Part shown: piece by piece, positions 34,089-43,457 of the stretch | How positions within the stretch are numbered: the stretch's first letter is position 1 | Layout of the letters: each line of letters opens with the position of its first letter | Source of the DNA: Devosia marina | GTDB taxonomy: Bacteria > Pseudomonadota > Alphaproteobacteria > Rhizobiales > Devosiaceae | DNA length: 64,000 bases | Direction of reading: 5' to 3' | Assembly (NCBI RefSeq): GCF_009758415.1 | Contig: NZ_WQRF01000001.1 | Span: 1-64,000 of the forward strand | The notes under the pieces: generated by a model | Database searches by the model: none | Told to the model about the DNA's origin: nothing | The model's input: the letters and a program-made list of their open reading frames with translations, nothing else | Made by a program: the position numbers and the translations under genes

Positions 34089-35150
34089 ATTCAAAGCGTA
34101 GAGATCAAGGGTGCCCATGAAGCCGTAGTGTCGGAGCGCCCAGACCCGCAGGCGGCAGGAGATGTCGTCAAGGTCCGGGTCCTGGTTGCGCCGATGTGCA
34201 CGGAGTGGCAGTCCTGGCGAGAGGGCAAGCACTCCTGCGAACTCGGTCATGAGGCTGTCGGAGTTGTGGTCGATGCTGCTCAATCCAAGCGCCTCAAGAA
34301 CGGTGATCGGGTTGTGGTAATGCCGCATGCCGGCTGTGGAACTTGCCCGGCATGTCTTGCGGGTGAGCACATTCACTGCACGGATCAACGCGACCTTTTG
34401 GCTGAGACCGGATCCTCCAGCGGGATCGGTTGCTACGCAGAATACCTGCTCAAGCCCGACTATCTGCTCCATCCCGTGCCTGACGACATCGAGACCGATC
34501 ACGCTGCCATGGCGGTGTGCGCACTAGGGCCGAGTTTCACGGCGATGGAACGTATGCAGGTTACCCCATCCGACACGGTGCTCGTGTCGGGATGCGGCGC
34601 AGTGGGGCTCGGAGCCATCATCAATGCCCGCACCATCGGCGCTCGGGTGATTGCAGTGGAGCTCCATCCTTATCGCACCGACCTCGCCCGCGCTCTTGGT
34701 GCCGAACATGTTCTCGATCCGCGTGCGCCCGACCTCATCGAGCAGGTGAGGGCACTCACGGGGGGCTATGGTGCCGATGCCGCGATCGAAACCAGCAACA
34801 ACCCGGCAGCCCCGCCGGTGGTCCTCGAGTTGTTGCGGGCGCGGGGACGGTTGGCATTCGTCACCTGGTCGGGCGAACTCCCCGTCAAGCGCATCACGGG
34901 CAAGGGCCTTGAGATCTTCGGTAGCTGGCACTGGAACCACGAACAATTCGGCGATCGCATGATGCAGCGAGTGCGGGATGCCCGCCCGCTGCTGGACAAG
35001 CTGACCACACACCGTTTTGCTCTTGCCGATGTTGCGGATGCCTTCGCCCTTCAGGCGACAGGCAGATGCGGTAAGGTGCTCCTTTATCCAGCAGGGGTGC
35101 CCGACCGGATGCCCGCGATGGGCACAGCCAAAGCGGAGCCAGCCCTATGA
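34089..35150 (+). CDS. zinc-dependent alcohol dehydrogenase, probable ATT start
   Basis: A 353-residue medium-chain dehydrogenase. Catalytic zinc ligands are the Cys of APMCTEW and the His of LGHEAVG; the structural zinc site is CGTCPACLAGEHIHC. The Rossmann loop is GCGAVGLGA. The family N-terminus (QSVEIKGAHEAVVSERPDP) extends 13 codons upstream of the first GTG, and the only codon that fits an AGGAGGAA ribosome site is ATT at 34089. A start at GTG 34128 would cut the first beta strand. The 3' end overlaps the isomerase gene by four bases. Confidence 0.85.
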   Translation: MQSVEIKGAHEAVVSERPDPQAAGDVVKVRVLVAPMCTEWQSWREGKHSCELGHEAVGVVVDAAQSKRLKNGDRVVVMPHAGCGTCPACLAGEHIHCTDQRDLLAETGSSSGIGCYAEYLLKPDYLLHPVPDDIETDHAAMAVCALGPSFTAMERMQVTPSDTVLVSGCGAVGLGAIINARTIGARVIAVELHPYRTDLARALGAEHVLDPRAPDLIEQVRALTGGYGADAAIETSNNPAAPPVVLELLRARGRLAFVTWSGELPVKRITGKGLEIFGSWHWNHEQFGDRMMQRVRDARPLLDKLTTHRFALADVADAFALQATGRCGKVLLYPAGVPDRMPAMGTAKAEPAL

Positions 35151-36019
35151 CGTTCAGGATCGGTGGATATGGCATCGACTACACCGGTGACCCGGAGGCT
35201 TATGCGAGGGCGCATGTAGAGTTCGGCTACAACGCGGGCTACATGCCTAACATCAGCATCGAAAACCGTGACGAGATCGCTGCCATCGTTAAGGCGATGG
35301 CCGATGCGGACGTGGTGATCGCGGAGGGCGGGGCGTGGCGCAACCTCATCGCCCATGATGAGAAGGTGCGAAAGGCCAATCTGGACTATGCCGTTCATCA
35401 GCTTGCACTGGCTGATGAGATGGGTGCACGGGCCTGCGTTGCGTTCCACGGCACGGTCGGCCATGCGGGCGACCCCTGGCAGCTCAGCGACAATTACGAC
35501 TATGGTCCCCATCCGGACAACCAGACGGAAGCCGGCTTCGAGCGAGCCGTCGAAACCGCCCGCTATGTAATTGATGCCGTCAAGCCGACACGAGCCAAGT
35601 TCTCGCTCGAAATGGTCCCGTGGCTCGTGACAGACACGCCTGAGAACTACCTCAAGCTCCTTAGGGCGATCGATCGGCCACAGTTCGGTGCCCATATCGA
35701 TGCGGTGAACATGGTCATCACGCCGCGGCTCTATTTTAACACCGGACGAATGATCCGGGAGGCGTTCGAGCTGTTGGGACCCTGGGTGGTCTCGTGCCAT
35801 GCCAAGGACATCGTCATGCAGGGCGGGCCAGGAACGATCTCGTTCCATTTCGATGAGGTGCCGCCCGGCGACGGCAATCTCGACTATGCCGCCTATATTA
35901 CCAAAATCTCTCGGCTCGGGCGCGAGGTGCCGCTGATGCTGGAGCACTTCGACGTGCCGGCCTATCGGCGAGGGCTTGCCCACATCAAGTCGGTGGCGCA
36001 GGCGGAGGGGATTGCTTGA
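35147..36019 (+). CDS. sugar phosphate isomerase/epimerase family protein
   Basis: A 290-residue AP-endonuclease-2-like TIM barrel. Metal-site elements include KFSLEMVPW (Glu), FGAHIDAVNMV (Asp/His), SCHAKDIVM and the final VPLMLEHFD (Glu). Such proteins interconvert ketoses or keto-sugars. Translationally coupled to the zinc dehydrogenase by an ATGA overlap. Confidence 0.88.
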   Translation: MTFRIGGYGIDYTGDPEAYARAHVEFGYNAGYMPNISIENRDEIAAIVKAMADADVVIAEGGAWRNLIAHDEKVRKANLDYAVHQLALADEMGARACVAFHGTVGHAGDPWQLSDNYDYGPHPDNQTEAGFERAVETARYVIDAVKPTRAKFSLEMVPWLVTDTPENYLKLLRAIDRPQFGAHIDAVNMVITPRLYFNTGRMIREAFELLGPWVVSCHAKDIVMQGGPGTISFHFDEVPPGDGNLDYAAYITKISRLGREVPLMLEHFDVPAYRRGLAHIKSVAQAEGIA

Positions 36020-36087
36020 GGCGAGCCGAGCAAGGGAGGGGCGTGAAACTCATCCTCTGCGATACCATGTAAATCAACGCCCCAGAT

Positions 36088-36804
36088 CTACATAGCGGGT
36101 TTCGAGATGGGCGCTTCTTGCTTGGAGATGGGAGGCGTAATCGGGGTACCGGGTCCCCATTTGGCGAGACACTCCGCAGTGGATTCGTCGGCAGTGATCT
36201 CGTCATTGACCGCATTGAAGATTTGGAACCCGAGACCGTCGTGGGCAACGCAAAGGTTCACGATCTGCCCGAGGTCCCGCGCGTCGATATAGCTCAAAGC
36301 GTTGCGCTTGCGTGATGACGGGTGCGCGATGAAGTCCGGGAATCGATCATATTCGTGCGGCTCGACGACATTGCCGATGCGCAGCGCATAGATGTCCGCG
36401 CCTGATCGCATCGCGAAGGCCCGGGCGGTCTTCTCGTTGACCACCTTGGAAAGCCCGTAGCTATCCATGGGGTCGACATCGCAATCCTCGTCCAGCGGGA
36501 AGTTATGGTAGTCCTTGTCCCCTTCGGCAAAGCAGACGCCGTAGGTCGTTTCACTGGAAGCGATGATGACTTTGCGGATGCCCAGCTTTACCGCCGCTTC
36601 GATGACATTGTAGGTGGAGACGACATTGGCTTGAAAAGTGACGTTGTCTGGCTGCAGCAGGATTCTGGGGACGGCAGCAAAGTGGACCACGTCGTCCACC
36701 CGGGCCGGACCGTAGCCGCTTTCCAGTCCCTCGAAATCGAAGTGCATGGACAGGGCGTTGAACACCTGGCCGCTGTCGCGCAGATCTACGTTCAGCGTGG
36801 TCAC
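36088..36804 (-). pseudogene. NAD-dependent epimerase/dehydratase, 5'-truncated
   Basis: About 238 codons of an extended SDR remain, from VTTLNVDLRD onward, with VVHFAAVP, SSETTYG and the catalytic YGLSK, then RIGNVVEPH. The first 30-40 residues, which should carry the G-x2-G-x2-G cofactor loop, are absent; a TAG stands in frame five codons before the first GTG. Without that loop NAD cannot bind. The break near 36805 faces another 5'-truncated epimerase on the opposite strand. Confidence 0.75.
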
Positions 36805-36868
36805 CCCGGGAAGCCTTTGCTAGTCATTGCGGGCAGTACATCCTAATCTCCTCTGCTTCGGTCTATAA

Positions 36869-37540
36869 GAAAACTGCACGCCAATATGGATCACCGAGGA
36901 AGCTCCGGCCATTAATCCCTATTGGCCCTGCAGCCAGGCCAAGATTGCCTGCGAAAAGTCGCTGGCGAATACGCAGGATCTGGAGTGGACCATCGTGCGC
37001 CCCAGCCATACGGTACGCACCGGGCTGCCCATCATGACAGGTGACAGCGACGTCATGGCTCGCCGCATACTCGATGGCGAGCCCGCCATTGTCGCCGGCG
37101 ACGGCCACACTCCCTGGACGCTCACCCGTTCGGCTGATTTCGCAGTGCCTTTTGTCGGACTGTTCGGCAACACGGCCGCCTACCGCGACATTTTCCATAT
37201 CACCAGTGACTGTGCTCATATCTGGGACGACATCCAGAATACCATCGCCAGCATGCTCAAGGTCGAAGCGAACATCGTCCATGTTCCGACCGATACGCTG
37301 ATCCGATACAATCCCGAATGGACTGGTCCTCTGGTCGGAGACAAGGCTTGGACTGCCATCTTCGACAACTCCAAGATCAAGAGCGTGGTAGGAGATTTCA
37401 GTTGCGCGGAGCGGCTCGAGGACATCTTGGCTGAGCCAATAACTAACCTCAAACAGCGCCTTGCAGCACAACGTCCACCCAGAGCCGAGTTGGATGCGCT
37501 TGTAGATTGGATTTGCCGGGAGCAATCCAGTCTTGGATAG
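36869..37540 (+). pseudogene. NAD-dependent epimerase/dehydratase, 5'-truncated C-terminal part
   Basis: A coherent frame opens after a TAA at 36866 with PIWITEEAPAINPYWP, then the catalytic Tyr/Lys stretch YWPCSQAKIACE, EWTIVRPSHTVRTGLP, GHTPWTLTRSADFA and PTDTLIRYNPEWTGPLVG. This is the C-terminal two thirds of an epimerase; the Rossmann half is missing and no good start exists. It points away from the truncated epimerase at 36088-36804, with only about 65 bases between the two breaks. Confidence 0.75.
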
Positions 37541-38230
37541 GTGCAGATCAGAACGCCCCAATCACCCTAAAGGCTGAGGCTAGGGAGTGTTACGTAGTGC
37601 GGGCAACCGGCCCGGCTTCTGCGGACGGCTTCCTGCGTGACCTCTCGAACTTCACAACGCCTGCTGGGAGCTGGGAAAGCGGCAGTCGCCTTCCCTGCTC
37701 GGCTCGGCCTAAATGCTCCACAGGCACATCGTACGGCCGCTGGCTGTAGGGGGATCCGCTGGGGCGCGAATAGCGAGCCGCGCTTTTTGTAAGGGTCGGG
37801 TGGCTTCAGCTGATCGGGCCCGTGCCCGAGTGCCCGGTATCCGCGGTGGCAGCAGAGTGGAGGCCCTTTGTACTCCTTATGAACAGAAATGCAGCAGGAG
37901 CCCGCCCTGACGACCCTCCCGGCTAGACCTCTGGTGCGCCTGCCAGGCTGAGTGGTGCGCCACCTTCTGGACGGGGCTACCGACCTGGTGTACAGGAGTG
38001 GGTACAGGCTTGTTGCCCTAGTGAGCTTTCTCAAGAGGTTAGTCGCACCCACAATCCTGGCTCCGAATTCTGGCGCCCCAGCCAACAATTTCCCTTGGCA
38101 TCTTTCTACTCAGGCTACCCGCCCGGCCCTAGGAACGGGCCTGAACCGCATTTCCGTCCGGTGCCGTACGGTCTGACTGGACCGTTTCGAACCGACTTCG
38201 AGGTGCCCTGTGATCCTCATCATTGATGCG
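37541..38230. other. gene-poor stretch of unknown nature
   Basis: Around 690 bases with no recognisable gene. A 173-codon leftward frame exists (37567-38088), but its sequence is rich in Arg, Pro and Cys with no domain-like pattern. The stretch has many short GC stems and could be a decayed mobile element. Confidence 0.45.
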
Positions 38231-38251
38231 AGACACGGCAAATCAAATCTG

Positions 38252-38264
38252 CTAATGCCATTAG
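38252..38264. promoter_or_regulatory. palindrome CTAATGCCATTAG, candidate LacI operator
   Basis: Two perfect six-base arms around one base stand about 20 bases before the LacI gene. A further CTAATG half-site overlaps its start codon at 38283-38288, which would suit autorepression. Confidence 0.4.
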
Positions 38265-38285
38265 TAATTGGATTTATGATTGCTA

Positions 38286-39368
38286 ATGACGGGCACCAAG
38301 ACAACATCATCGGTAGCGCGCGCCATGCGCCGGCCTGATCGTCGCGTGCGACGCGTCACCATGACCGATATCGCGCGTGAGGCGGGCTGCTCCCAGGCGA
38401 CGGTGTCGTTTGTCATCAACAACGCGCCAGGCATCCGCTTGTCCGATGAAACACGCCGCCGCGTCCTCGATGCTGCCCGGCGCCTGGGCTATAGCGTGCC
38501 GGCGGGCAAAGCCGAACCCAAGCAGCAGGCGGGAAAGCGCAACCGGCGGATTGGCTTTATTGTCGATCAGCTTGCGACCAGCCCGGAAGCGGTGCAGGCG
38601 ATCGAAGGGTTGACGCAGGCGGCGCGGGCGCAAGGCGATTTGGTGTTTGTCGGCCAGAGCGACAATGACGCCGAGATCGAGTCCGCGCTGATCGATGCCT
38701 TTGTCGATCAGGGCGTTTCGGCGCTGGTCTATATGACCATCTTCACGCGTGAGGTGGACCTGCCGCTCGAGCTGAAAAGCCTCGATACCCCGGTCTATTT
38801 GCTCAATTGCTACGCTGCGGGCCTGGCCCGTCCGGCCGTTGTGCCCAGCGAGATTGCGGGGGGGCAAAGGGCCACGCATTATCTTGTCAGCAAGGGGCAC
38901 CGGCGGGTCGCGACCATCACCGGCGAAATCTGGATGGAGGCGGCGCAGGACCGGCTCAAGGGCTATCGCCGCGCGCTGGCGACCGCCGATATCCCTTTCG
39001 ATCAGGACCTGGTTTTCAACGGCGATTGGTCGGCCAGCGCCGGCTATGACGCCACGCGCAAGATCCTCGCTTTGCCCGAAAGGCCCACCGCCATCTTCTG
39101 CCAGAACGACCGCATGGCCATTGGCTGCTATGAGGCTTTAAAAGAAGCCGGCCTCGACATCCCCCGCGACATGTCGGTGATTGGCTATGACGACGAGGAA
39201 ATTGCCCGCCACCTGCATCCGCGCCTGACCACAACGGTGCTGCCGCACCGCGCCATGGGGCAATGGGTGTTCGAACAGATGCTCGATGGCGTGGTCGAAG
39301 ATCGCTATCCGTTGACCAAGCTGGAATGTCCACTGGTCGAGCGCGATTCCGTCGATAAGCCCCGTTAG
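38286..39368 (+). CDS. LacI family transcriptional regulator
   Basis: A 360-residue regulator. The helix-turn-helix is VTMTDIAREAGCSQATVSFVINN near residues 25-48, preceded by a basic N-terminal extension; the hinge and periplasmic-binding-like core follow, with GYDDEEIARHLHPRLTTTVLPH late. ATG 38286 is the start nearest a promoter-like region, but ATG 38325 is possible. It converges, four bases apart, with a second LacI gene whose C-terminal region is alike (GFDDEDIAANMDPPLSTMVLPH), so they are probably paralogues sensing related sugars. Confidence 0.9.
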   Translation: MTGTKTTSSVARAMRRPDRRVRRVTMTDIAREAGCSQATVSFVINNAPGIRLSDETRRRVLDAARRLGYSVPAGKAEPKQQAGKRNRRIGFIVDQLATSPEAVQAIEGLTQAARAQGDLVFVGQSDNDAEIESALIDAFVDQGVSALVYMTIFTREVDLPLELKSLDTPVYLLNCYAAGLARPAVVPSEIAGGQRATHYLVSKGHRRVATITGEIWMEAAQDRLKGYRRALATADIPFDQDLVFNGDWSASAGYDATRKILALPERPTAIFCQNDRMAIGCYEALKEAGLDIPRDMSVIGYDDEEIARHLHPRLTTTVLPHRAMGQWVFEQMLDGVVEDRYPLTKLECPLVERDSVDKPR

Positions 39369-39372
39369 GCCG

Positions 39373-40395
39373 CTAACCCTTTGGTTGCGCTATTGAATCG
39401 CGATCCACTAGTTCGCACTCGATCTTGAGCTTCTGCAGCCGCTCATCGGCGTCGATGCCATCGAAGCCGTCCAGCAACTGGCCCACGGCCCAGCGGGCCA
39501 TTTCATCATGCGGCAGCACCATTGTGGACAGCGGCGGATCCATGTTTGCGGCAATGTCCTCATCGTCAAAACCGACAATCGACAGATCGCCGGGAACGGA
39601 AAGGCCCAGGCTGCGCGCCACTTCATAACATCCAATCGCCATACGATCATTGAAACAGAAAATGGCGGTCGGCGGGTTGGGTTGCGAGAGTAGCGCCAAT
39701 GCGCGCTCGCGCCCGGCCCGTATGGTCCAGCCCCCCAGGGTGACCAGGCTTTCGTCCACCGGGACGCCCCATTTTTCCATGGCTTGTCGGAAGCCCTGCT
39801 CACGGTCGACGGCTGCCTCGACAATATGTTCGCCTGCCAGATGGGCAATGCGCCTGTGTCCGGCGCGGAGCAGGGCGTCCGTGGCGGTGAAGCCGCCGAC
39901 AATGTCGCCGGGCACCACTGAGGGGTGCCGCACTTTCTTTTCATAGCAATTGAGCAGCACCAGTGGGAGCTGCGAAAATGCTTCGGGAACAGTGACTTGC
40001 CGCGTAATGAGGGTGCAGTAGATGGCGCCGATGGCGTTCTGGGCGACCAGCATGTCGAGCCCCGCCTGCTCAAGTGCCGGATCATTGCCGGTGCAGAAGG
40101 TGGCGATGGTGACGTCCTGCAGCGCAGCCTCGTCCCGGGCCCCCTCGATGAACGGAGCGGCAAAGGGCGTGGTCGAGACTTCATCGATGAAGAGGCCGAT
40201 AACGCGCGTCCGTCCAGCGGGGACAGGATGGGTCTTGCCGCGGCGATAGCCCAGCTGCTCGGCTGCCTCCTGTACGCGACGGCGCGTGGCCTTGGATACC
40301 CGGGCATTGGGAACGCCATTGAGGACCAGCGAAACCGTGGCCTGGGAGACCCCGGCCAGTTCAGCCACCTCATGCATGGTCGCGCGCTTTTCCAA
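39373..40395 (-). CDS. LacI family transcriptional regulator
   Basis: A 340-residue regulator with the helix-turn-helix ATMHEVAELAGVSQATVSLVLNG at the N-terminus and a sugar-binding core. TTG 40395 with GGGGAG before it is the likely start; the next ATG would shorten the basic N-terminus by six residues. It diverges from the GH2 gene, so it probably controls GH2 and the importer. An inverted repeat of two nine-base arms lies upstream at 40416-40462. Confidence 0.9.
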   Translation of the reverse strand: MEKRATMHEVAELAGVSQATVSLVLNGVPNARVSKATRRRVQEAAEQLGYRRGKTHPVPAGRTRVIGLFIDEVSTTPFAAPFIEGARDEAALQDVTIATFCTGNDPALEQAGLDMLVAQNAIGAIYCTLITRQVTVPEAFSQLPLVLLNCYEKKVRHPSVVPGDIVGGFTATDALLRAGHRRIAHLAGEHIVEAAVDREQGFRQAMEKWGVPVDESLVTLGGWTIRAGRERALALLSQPNPPTAIFCFNDRMAIGCYEVARSLGLSVPGDLSIVGFDDEDIAANMDPPLSTMVLPHDEMARWAVGQLLDGFDGIDADERLQKLKIECELVDRDSIAQPKG

Positions 40396-40415
40396 CCGTC
40401 TCCCCAGTTTTTCTT

Positions 40416-40462
40416 TTCAGGCGAATTGGTTGGCAGACTGTTAGCACTGAGCGTCGCCTGAA
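40416..40462. promoter_or_regulatory. inverted repeat TTCAGGCGA-N29-TCGCCTGAA
   Basis: Perfect nine-base arms at 40416-40424 and 40454-40462 lie between the divergent LacI and GH2 genes. Two facing half-sites 38 bases apart suggest a looping or tandem operator, or a leader-RNA stem. The protein is not known. Confidence 0.45.
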
Positions 40463-40579
40463 GGTAGCTCACGTGCCAACTTGCCCATTTGTGCAGACCC
40501 TTCGCAACCCCCTTGCCAAACCCTTCGCTTCGGTCATATGGTGATAATAATATAACTAATACTGCTTAGGGTGGAGATT

Positions 40580-43360
40580 ATGAATTTGGGTCGGGCAATG
40601 ACTTCCGAGGCGATCAGCGCGTCGCGCAGCAGCCTGTCGCTGGATGGCGTCTGGCAGTTCCGGCATGAGGATGGGCCCTGGCGCCAGGCCCATGTCCCCC
40701 AGCCCTGGCAGGCTGAATTTTCCGATCTGGTCGATACCTTCGGCCACGCCGCCTACAAGCGCAGCTTCATCCTTCCGGCCGGCTGGGAAGATCGGGACCT
40801 GGCGCTGCATTTTGGCGCCGTCAGTTACGCCTGCGAGGTCTTCCTCAATGGCGAGAAGCTGGGCAGCCATGAAGGCGCCTTCCTGCCCTTCGAAGTCACA
40901 ATCGACAACGCAAAGCTAAGGCCGACCAATGAAGTCGAGGTGCGGGTCACCATGCCTTCGGCCGACCAGTCCGCCTTTCCCGAATTTCCCTTTTCGGAAA
41001 TCCCGCATGGCAAGATTTCCTGGTATGGCCGCATTGGCGGGCTGTGGCAGTCGGTCTCGCTGTTGGCGCGTGATGCGCGCCGCCTTGACCATGTGGTGAT
41101 CGAGGCAGGCATGGATGGCGTTGTCCGGGCCGACCTGGCTTTCACTGCCGCGGCCAATGGCTTGCCGGTCAAACTGCAGGTTCGGGACGGCGAGGGAGCC
41201 GTTGTTGCGTCAACCGAGGTTTCGGCAGCCGAAGCCGTTGGTGTGACGCTCGAAGTTCCAGGCGCCAAGCTCTGGGATGTCGGTCAGCCCAATCTTTATA
41301 CCCTTGCGGTGACCCTGGACGGCGGCGTCGATGCGGTCGAGGAAAGCTTTGGCTTTCGCACCGTCACCACGGCCAATGGTCAGATCCTGCTCAACGGCAA
41401 GCCCGTCTATATGCGCGGCGCGCTGGATCAGGACTATTACCCCGACGGCATCTACACGCCGCCTTCGCTGGAATTTCTTGAAGACCAGGCCAAAAAGGCC
41501 ATCGAGCTCGGCCTTAACACGCTGCGCTGCCACATCAAGGTGCCGGACCCGCGCTATTACGATGTCGCCGACCGCTATGGTCTGCTGGTCTGGACCGAAG
41601 TCCCCAATGTCCAGAGCTTTACATCTGACTCGGCGCGCCGCATGCGCGAAACCATGATGGGCATCCTAAAGCGTGACCGCAACCATCCCTCGATCATCGC
41701 CTGGACGCTGATCAATGAGGATTGGGGCACGCGGCTGGTGGAAAATGCAGAACACCGGCAGTGGCTCAAGGACAGCTATGACTGGCTCAAGGCCGAGGAC
41801 ACGACGCGGCTCGTGGTCGACAATTCGGCCTGCTTCCCGAACTTTCACGTCAAGACCGACCTCAACGACTATCATTACTATCGCTCGGTCCCCGAACGCC
41901 GGCAGGAATGGGACGACATCACTGCCCAGTTCGCCGCCGGCGCCGACTGGACCTTCTCGCCATTGGGCGATGCCGAACGCCGTGGCGATGAACCGCTGAT
42001 CGTGTCCGAATTCGGCGTCTGGGGTCTGCCTGATCCAAGCAAGCTGCGCAAAGAGGATGGCTCGGAGCCGGACTGGTTCGAAACCGGTTCGCTCTGGGGC
42101 GACGGCGTGGCGCTGCCCCATGGCATCGAGCAGCGTTTCGGCGCGCTGGATATGGCCCGCACCTTCGGCAGTTTCGAAGGGTTCATCGAGCAGGTGCAGT
42201 GGTACCAGTTCATGAACCTGCGCTACCAGATCGAGGAAATGCGCCGCTATCCCACGATCATGGGCTACGTCATCACCGAGCTGACGGATGTGCATTGGGA
42301 AGCCAACGGCCTTCTCGATATCGAGCGCAATCCGCGCGTCTTCCACGATGTATTTGCCACTATCAACGCCGATATCGTCATCGTGCCGCGTCCGGCGCGC
42401 TACTCGGCCTGGGCGGGCGAGGCGCTGCCAGTCGAACTCAGGATCGCCACCGGCGGCGGGTCGATCCCGGCCGGGGCCAAATTAAGCTGGACCGGCGATG
42501 TCACCGGATCGCTCGATGTGCCCGCGACCGGTCCGGTATCGGTTGCAGATCTGGGAACCACAAGCCTCTCAATGCCGGCGGTTTCCGACAATACCACGCT
42601 GCGCCTTGACTTCATTCTCGAAGCCAACGGTGTGGTACTGGCGCGCAATAGCTGTGAGATCGCGCTTTACTCCCAGCGCAAGACGGCAGGGCTTTCCTCC
42701 ATAGCAACTGCCGATCCCGATCTCGCAGTTTACGCCAGCGGCCTTGGTTATCCGGTCGTTCCGGCAGCCGAGGCCGACATTATCCTCTGCCATGCAGTCA
42801 ATGGTGCCGATGTCGAGACCATCAAGGCTGGCGCGCGATATGTGATCCTTGCCGATGGCAGCGTCGAGACCAACAGGAACCTGCGCACTGACATGCCTGA
42901 TGGGGAGTTGCCGCATCGCTCCATCGTGGCCGATGGCAAGCAGTTCCGTCCGAGCCTGGATCAGCATCTGCCCGGTATCAGCCTGGTCGAACGCGATGGC
43001 ACCATCTGGCGCGGCGACTGGATTGCCGGTTTCTCCTGGGTACGGCGCGAAGGCCATTTTGCTGCCATTCCGGGCGGCCCGCTGTTCGATCTCAGCTTTT
43101 CCGATGTGGTGCCGCACCATCTGCTCACCGGGTTCCGGCCCTGGGAGTTCGGCAGCAATGTCATCGCGGGCATGGTCTGCGGCTGGGTTCACAAGCCGGC
43201 GGCGATCGTCGGTCAGAAGCGCGTGGGACGCGGCGGCGTTGTCGCCACCACCTTCCGACTGACCCGCGAGGTGCCCGGTGCCGATCCGGTTGCTGCGGCC
43301 TTGTTCGATGCCCTGGTGGCAACGGCCGCTGACCTGCCAGTGGACGAGGGGAATATCTAG
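40580..43360 (+). CDS. glycoside hydrolase family 2 protein
   Basis: A 926-residue enzyme with the GH2 order: a sugar-binding jelly roll (residues 10-170, with LDGVWQFRHEDGPW and YKRSFILPAGW), an Ig-like domain (to about 275), and a TIM barrel. The acid/base Glu is in WTLINEDWG (about residue 378) and the nucleophile Glu in IVSEFGVWG (about 476). Extra beta domains fill the last 300 residues. No signal peptide, so it should cleave imported oligosaccharides in the cytoplasm. GH2 covers beta-galactosidase, beta-mannosidase and beta-glucuronidase; the specificity is open. ATG 40580 follows GGGTGGAG. Confidence 0.9.
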   Translation: MNLGRAMTSEAISASRSSLSLDGVWQFRHEDGPWRQAHVPQPWQAEFSDLVDTFGHAAYKRSFILPAGWEDRDLALHFGAVSYACEVFLNGEKLGSHEGAFLPFEVTIDNAKLRPTNEVEVRVTMPSADQSAFPEFPFSEIPHGKISWYGRIGGLWQSVSLLARDARRLDHVVIEAGMDGVVRADLAFTAAANGLPVKLQVRDGEGAVVASTEVSAAEAVGVTLEVPGAKLWDVGQPNLYTLAVTLDGGVDAVEESFGFRTVTTANGQILLNGKPVYMRGALDQDYYPDGIYTPPSLEFLEDQAKKAIELGLNTLRCHIKVPDPRYYDVADRYGLLVWTEVPNVQSFTSDSARRMRETMMGILKRDRNHPSIIAWTLINEDWGTRLVENAEHRQWLKDSYDWLKAEDTTRLVVDNSACFPNFHVKTDLNDYHYYRSVPERRQEWDDITAQFAAGADWTFSPLGDAERRGDEPLIVSEFGVWGLPDPSKLRKEDGSEPDWFETGSLWGDGVALPHGIEQRFGALDMARTFGSFEGFIEQVQWYQFMNLRYQIEEMRRYPTIMGYVITELTDVHWEANGLLDIERNPRVFHDVFATINADIVIVPRPARYSAWAGEALPVELRIATGGGSIPAGAKLSWTGDVTGSLDVPATGPVSVADLGTTSLSMPAVSDNTTLRLDFILEANGVVLARNSCEIALYSQRKTAGLSSIATADPDLAVYASGLGYPVVPAAEADIILCHAVNGADVETIKAGARYVILADGSVETNRNLRTDMPDGELPHRSIVADGKQFRPSLDQHLPGISLVERDGTIWRGDWIAGFSWVRREGHFAAIPGGPLFDLSFSDVVPHHLLTGFRPWEFGSNVIAGMVCGWVHKPAAIVGQKRVGRGGVVATTFRLTREVPGADPVAAALFDALVATAADLPVDEGNI

Positions 43361-43457
43361 CCGAAACGCTCACTTCTCCCTGACGGGAAGGTGAATGAGC
43401 TACCGACGATTTGGGTGAGACGCGAAAACGCGCCGCCTAACCAAGGAGGAGAACAAC

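Noticed and set aside
37567-38088. 173-codon minus-strand frame as a gene
   Set aside because: Skewed residue content, no recognisable domain and no ribosome site; likely chance in GC-rich DNA.
37598-38230. Possible group II intron remnant (GTGCG start and many GC stems)
   Set aside because: No domain V with a GAAA loop and no reverse transcriptase sequence could be found; GTGCG alone is common.
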